The translations under genes were made by a program, and so were the position numbers. Shown here in pieces: positions 5,205-6,841 of a stretch of 6,841 nt of DNA. The stretch lies in assembly GCA_002402575.1 (NCBI GenBank), contig DHGD01000143.1:1-6841 (forward strand), read 5' to 3'. Positions within the stretch are counted from its first letter, which is position 1. Each line of letters opens with the position of its first letter. The DNA is from Syntrophomonas sp. UBA4807. GTDB lineage: Bacteria; Bacillota; Syntrophomonadia; Syntrophomonadales; Syntrophomonadaceae. The notes below the pieces were generated by a model. It was not told the origin of the DNA and ran no database searches. It worked only from the letters and a program-made list of their open reading frames with translations.

Positions 5205-6194
5205 ATGAAAAAAAAGATAATCGTGACCCTTATTGTAACTATGCTGGCGTTTAGCCTCTCAGGGTGCTCCGGCACCAAACCGCAGCCGCGGGCAGCAGCG
5301 CAGCAAGTGACGGTAATTTTAGACTGGTTTCCCAACACCAACCATAGCGGGGTGTATGTCGCGCAAGATCAGGGCTTTTATGCGCAGGAAGGGCTGGATG
5401 TGGAAATTGTCCAGCCGCCTGAAGGGGGCAATCCTCAACTGCTGGCAGCAGGACAAGGGGATTTCGCCTTTAGTTACCAGGAGGAGGTCACCATAGCACG
5501 CACCCAGGATATACCGGTAGTGGCCGTGGCGGCGGTGATACAGCACAACACTTCTGGGTTTGCTTCTCCCCGCAGTAAGAATATCATTACCCCCAAAGAT
5601 TTTGAAAATAAAATGTACGGGGGTTGGGGCTCACCGGCTGAAGAAGCCGTGTTGAAGGCCTTGATGGCCCAATATGGGGCTGATTTCAGCAAGGTCAAAA
5701 TGGTTAATGTCGGCTCTGCGGACTTTTTTGCCAGCATGGAGAAAGGCATTGATTTTGCTTGGATATTTGCTGGCTGGACCGGACTGGAAGCCAAAGCCAA
5801 GGGAATGGATTTGAATTTCATCGATTTGGCCAAAGAAGATAAGGCATTTGATTATTATACCCCGGTTATTATTGCCAGTGAGAGTAAGATTGCTCAAAAC
5901 CCGGAAATGGTTAAAAAATTCATGCGGGCTACCAGCAAGGGCTACGACTATGCCATTAAGAATCCGGGCCAGGCGGGCGATATTCTCCTCAAAAACGTGC
6001 CCGAACTGGATAAGGAATTGGTAGCGGCCAGCCAGGCTTATCTGGCTGGACAGTATCAGGCTGATGCCTGGCGCTGGGGGGAGATGAAAACGGAAGTGTG
6101 GAAGAACTATGCTGATTTTATGCTGGCCAATCAATTGATCGAAAAACCACTGCAAGTTGAAAAGGCTTTTAGCAATGATTTCTTGCCCGAATAG
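5205..6194 (+). CDS. thiY: NMT1/THI5-like substrate-binding lipoprotein, ThiY-type
   Basis: Binding lipoprotein of 329 residues. A signal peptide starts with MKKK and a hydrophobic core. It ends at the lipobox LSGC, with Cys21 as the predicted lipidated residue. The mature protein opens with VILDWFPNTNHSGVYVA (37-53), the hallmark of the NMT1/THI5-like group, and continues GFYAQEGLDVEIV. Later conserved stretches include YGGWGSPAEEAVLKALM and FAWIFAGWTG. In characterised relatives such as Bacillus halodurans ThiY the ligand is formylaminopyrimidine, salvaged to HMP; the exact ligand here is inferred. The start is well supported by AGGAGG at 5191-5196, 8 nt before ATG. It should sit outside the membrane and deliver ligand to the permease. 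Riboflavin- or nitrate/sulfonate-type binding proteins are less likely relatives, given the TPP riboswitch. Confidence 0.9.
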   Translation: MKKKIIVTLIVTMLAFSLSGCSGTKPQPRAAAQQVTVILDWFPNTNHSGVYVAQDQGFYAQEGLDVEIVQPPEGGNPQLLAAGQGDFAFSYQEEVTIARTQDIPVVAVAAVIQHNTSGFASPRSKNIITPKDFENKMYGGWGSPAEEAVLKALMAQYGADFSKVKMVNVGSADFFASMEKGIDFAWIFAGWTGLEAKAKGMDLNFIDLAKEDKAFDYYTPVIIASESKIAQNPEMVKKFMRATSKGYDYAIKNPGQAGDILLKNVPELDKELVAASQAYLAGQYQADAWRWGEMKTEVWKNYADFMLANQLIEKPLQVEKAFSNDFLPE

Positions 6195-6206
6195 GAGGAG
6201 TAGTTG

Positions 6207-6841
6207 GTGGCTGGGATCCAAGTATGCAACGTCAGCAAAACTCTGCAAGATATTTTCACCCTGGATGACATATCATTAACTGTAAGCTGCTCAGAGTTTG
6301 CCGTTATCCTGGGCCCCAGCGGCTGCGGTAAAAGCACCTTGTTGAATATTATCTCCGGGCTGATCACCCCGGATAAGGGCACCGTTGAGTTGGGCGGGGA
6401 AGATTGGACCGGGCGCACCGGGCGGATTAGTTATATGCAGCAAAAAGACCTGCTCTTGCCGCATAAGAACATCCTCGACAATGTCAGCATTCCGCTGCTT
6501 TTAAAGGGGATGGAAAAAAAGGAGGCCTACAGCGAGGCACGGAAACACCTTAATAGTTTTGGCTTGGAAGGTTTTGAACGGCATTATCCGCGGCAGCTTT
6601 CAGGAGGCATGCGCCAGAGGGCAGCGCTTTTACGCACCTACCTTTTTACCAGCGACATCATGCTATTAGATGAGCCTTTTGCCGGTTTGGACGCTATCAC
6701 TCGGGGCAGAATGCAGCTGTGGCTGAAAGAGCTGTGGAAAACCTACCAGCCTTCGGTGTTATTCGTGACGCATGATATAGATGAGGCACTGCTGCTGGCT
6801 GATATCATTTATGTTTTTTCCGCCCGACCAGCCAGGGTTTT
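6207..6841 (+). CDS. thiZ: ABC transporter ATPase, ThiZ-type (3' end outside window)
   Basis: Partial gene: 211 codons are visible and the frame is open at the window end; relatives are about 240-260 residues. Motifs are complete: Walker A GPSGCGKST (36-44), Q-loop near Gln78, signature LSGGMRQR (131-138), Walker B IMLLDEP (151-157), D-loop GLD (160-162) and switch His189 in VTHDIDEA. It powers the importer formed with the permease and lipoprotein. The start is GTG 6207, 8 nt after GGAGG (6194-6198); TTG 6204 immediately before is an alternative with a shorter spacing. The binding-protein stop TAG (6192-6194) overlaps this ribosome binding site, so translation is probably coupled. By motifs alone it fits the SsuB/TauB/ThiZ group; the thiamin role comes from the operon. 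Confidence 0.92.
   Translation, partial: MAGIQVCNVSKTLQDIFTLDDISLTVSCSEFAVILGPSGCGKSTLLNIISGLITPDKGTVELGGEDWTGRTGRISYMQQKDLLLPHKNILDNVSIPLLLKGMEKKEAYSEARKHLNSFGLEGFERHYPRQLSGGMRQRAALLRTYLFTSDIMLLDEPFAGLDAITRGRMQLWLKELWKTYQPSVLFVTHDIDEALLLADIIYVFSARPARV

Overview
The window looks like chromosomal DNA from a Gram-positive, low-to-mid-G+C anaerobe. A clostridial Firmicute of the Desulfotomaculum/Syntrophomonas kind is my best guess. The reasons are strong AGGAGG-type ribosome binding sites, TTG and GTG starts, a lipoprotein substrate-binding protein, an RsgA-like N-terminus of the Firmicute type, and a TPP riboswitch with an intrinsic terminator. The taxon is inferred; no phylogenetic marker gene is complete here.

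Layout. (1) Positions 32-2099 hold a two-component pair: an OmpR/PhoB-type response regulator followed, with an 8-nt overlap, by a two-TM HAMP sensor histidine kinase. (2) Positions 2100-2934 hold no convincing protein gene. They do contain a 10-bp dyad, two promoter-like sites and a strong intrinsic terminator, which together suggest a short untranslated RNA of about 60-125 nt. A doubtful 49-codon ORF follows. (3) Positions 2935-3294 encode a small GIY-YIG-family protein whose catalytic tyrosines appear to be lost, followed by stem-loops. (4) Positions 3356-3740 look like accessory or scar DNA: a 30-bp direct repeat in two near-identical copies plus a degenerate third, then the first ~40 codons of an RsgA-type GTPase gene that breaks off abruptly. 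(5) Positions 3703-6841 are a thiamin-metabolism transcription unit: promoter, TPP riboswitch, terminator, an unusually long and structured second half of the leader, then an MTH1187/YkoF-like thiamin-binding protein, an ABC permease, an NMT1/THI5-like lipoprotein binding protein and an ABC ATPase cut by the window end.

How the genes work together. The last four genes form a complete importer of the ThiXYZ type, known in other bacteria for uptake of pyrimidine precursors of thiamin such as formylaminopyrimidine or HMP. The riboswitch would shut the operon off when TPP is plentiful. The two-component system may act on genes outside the window; nothing links it to the thiamin operon. I see no clearly new multi-gene system. 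The most unusual material is the non-coding DNA between 2500 and 4060.
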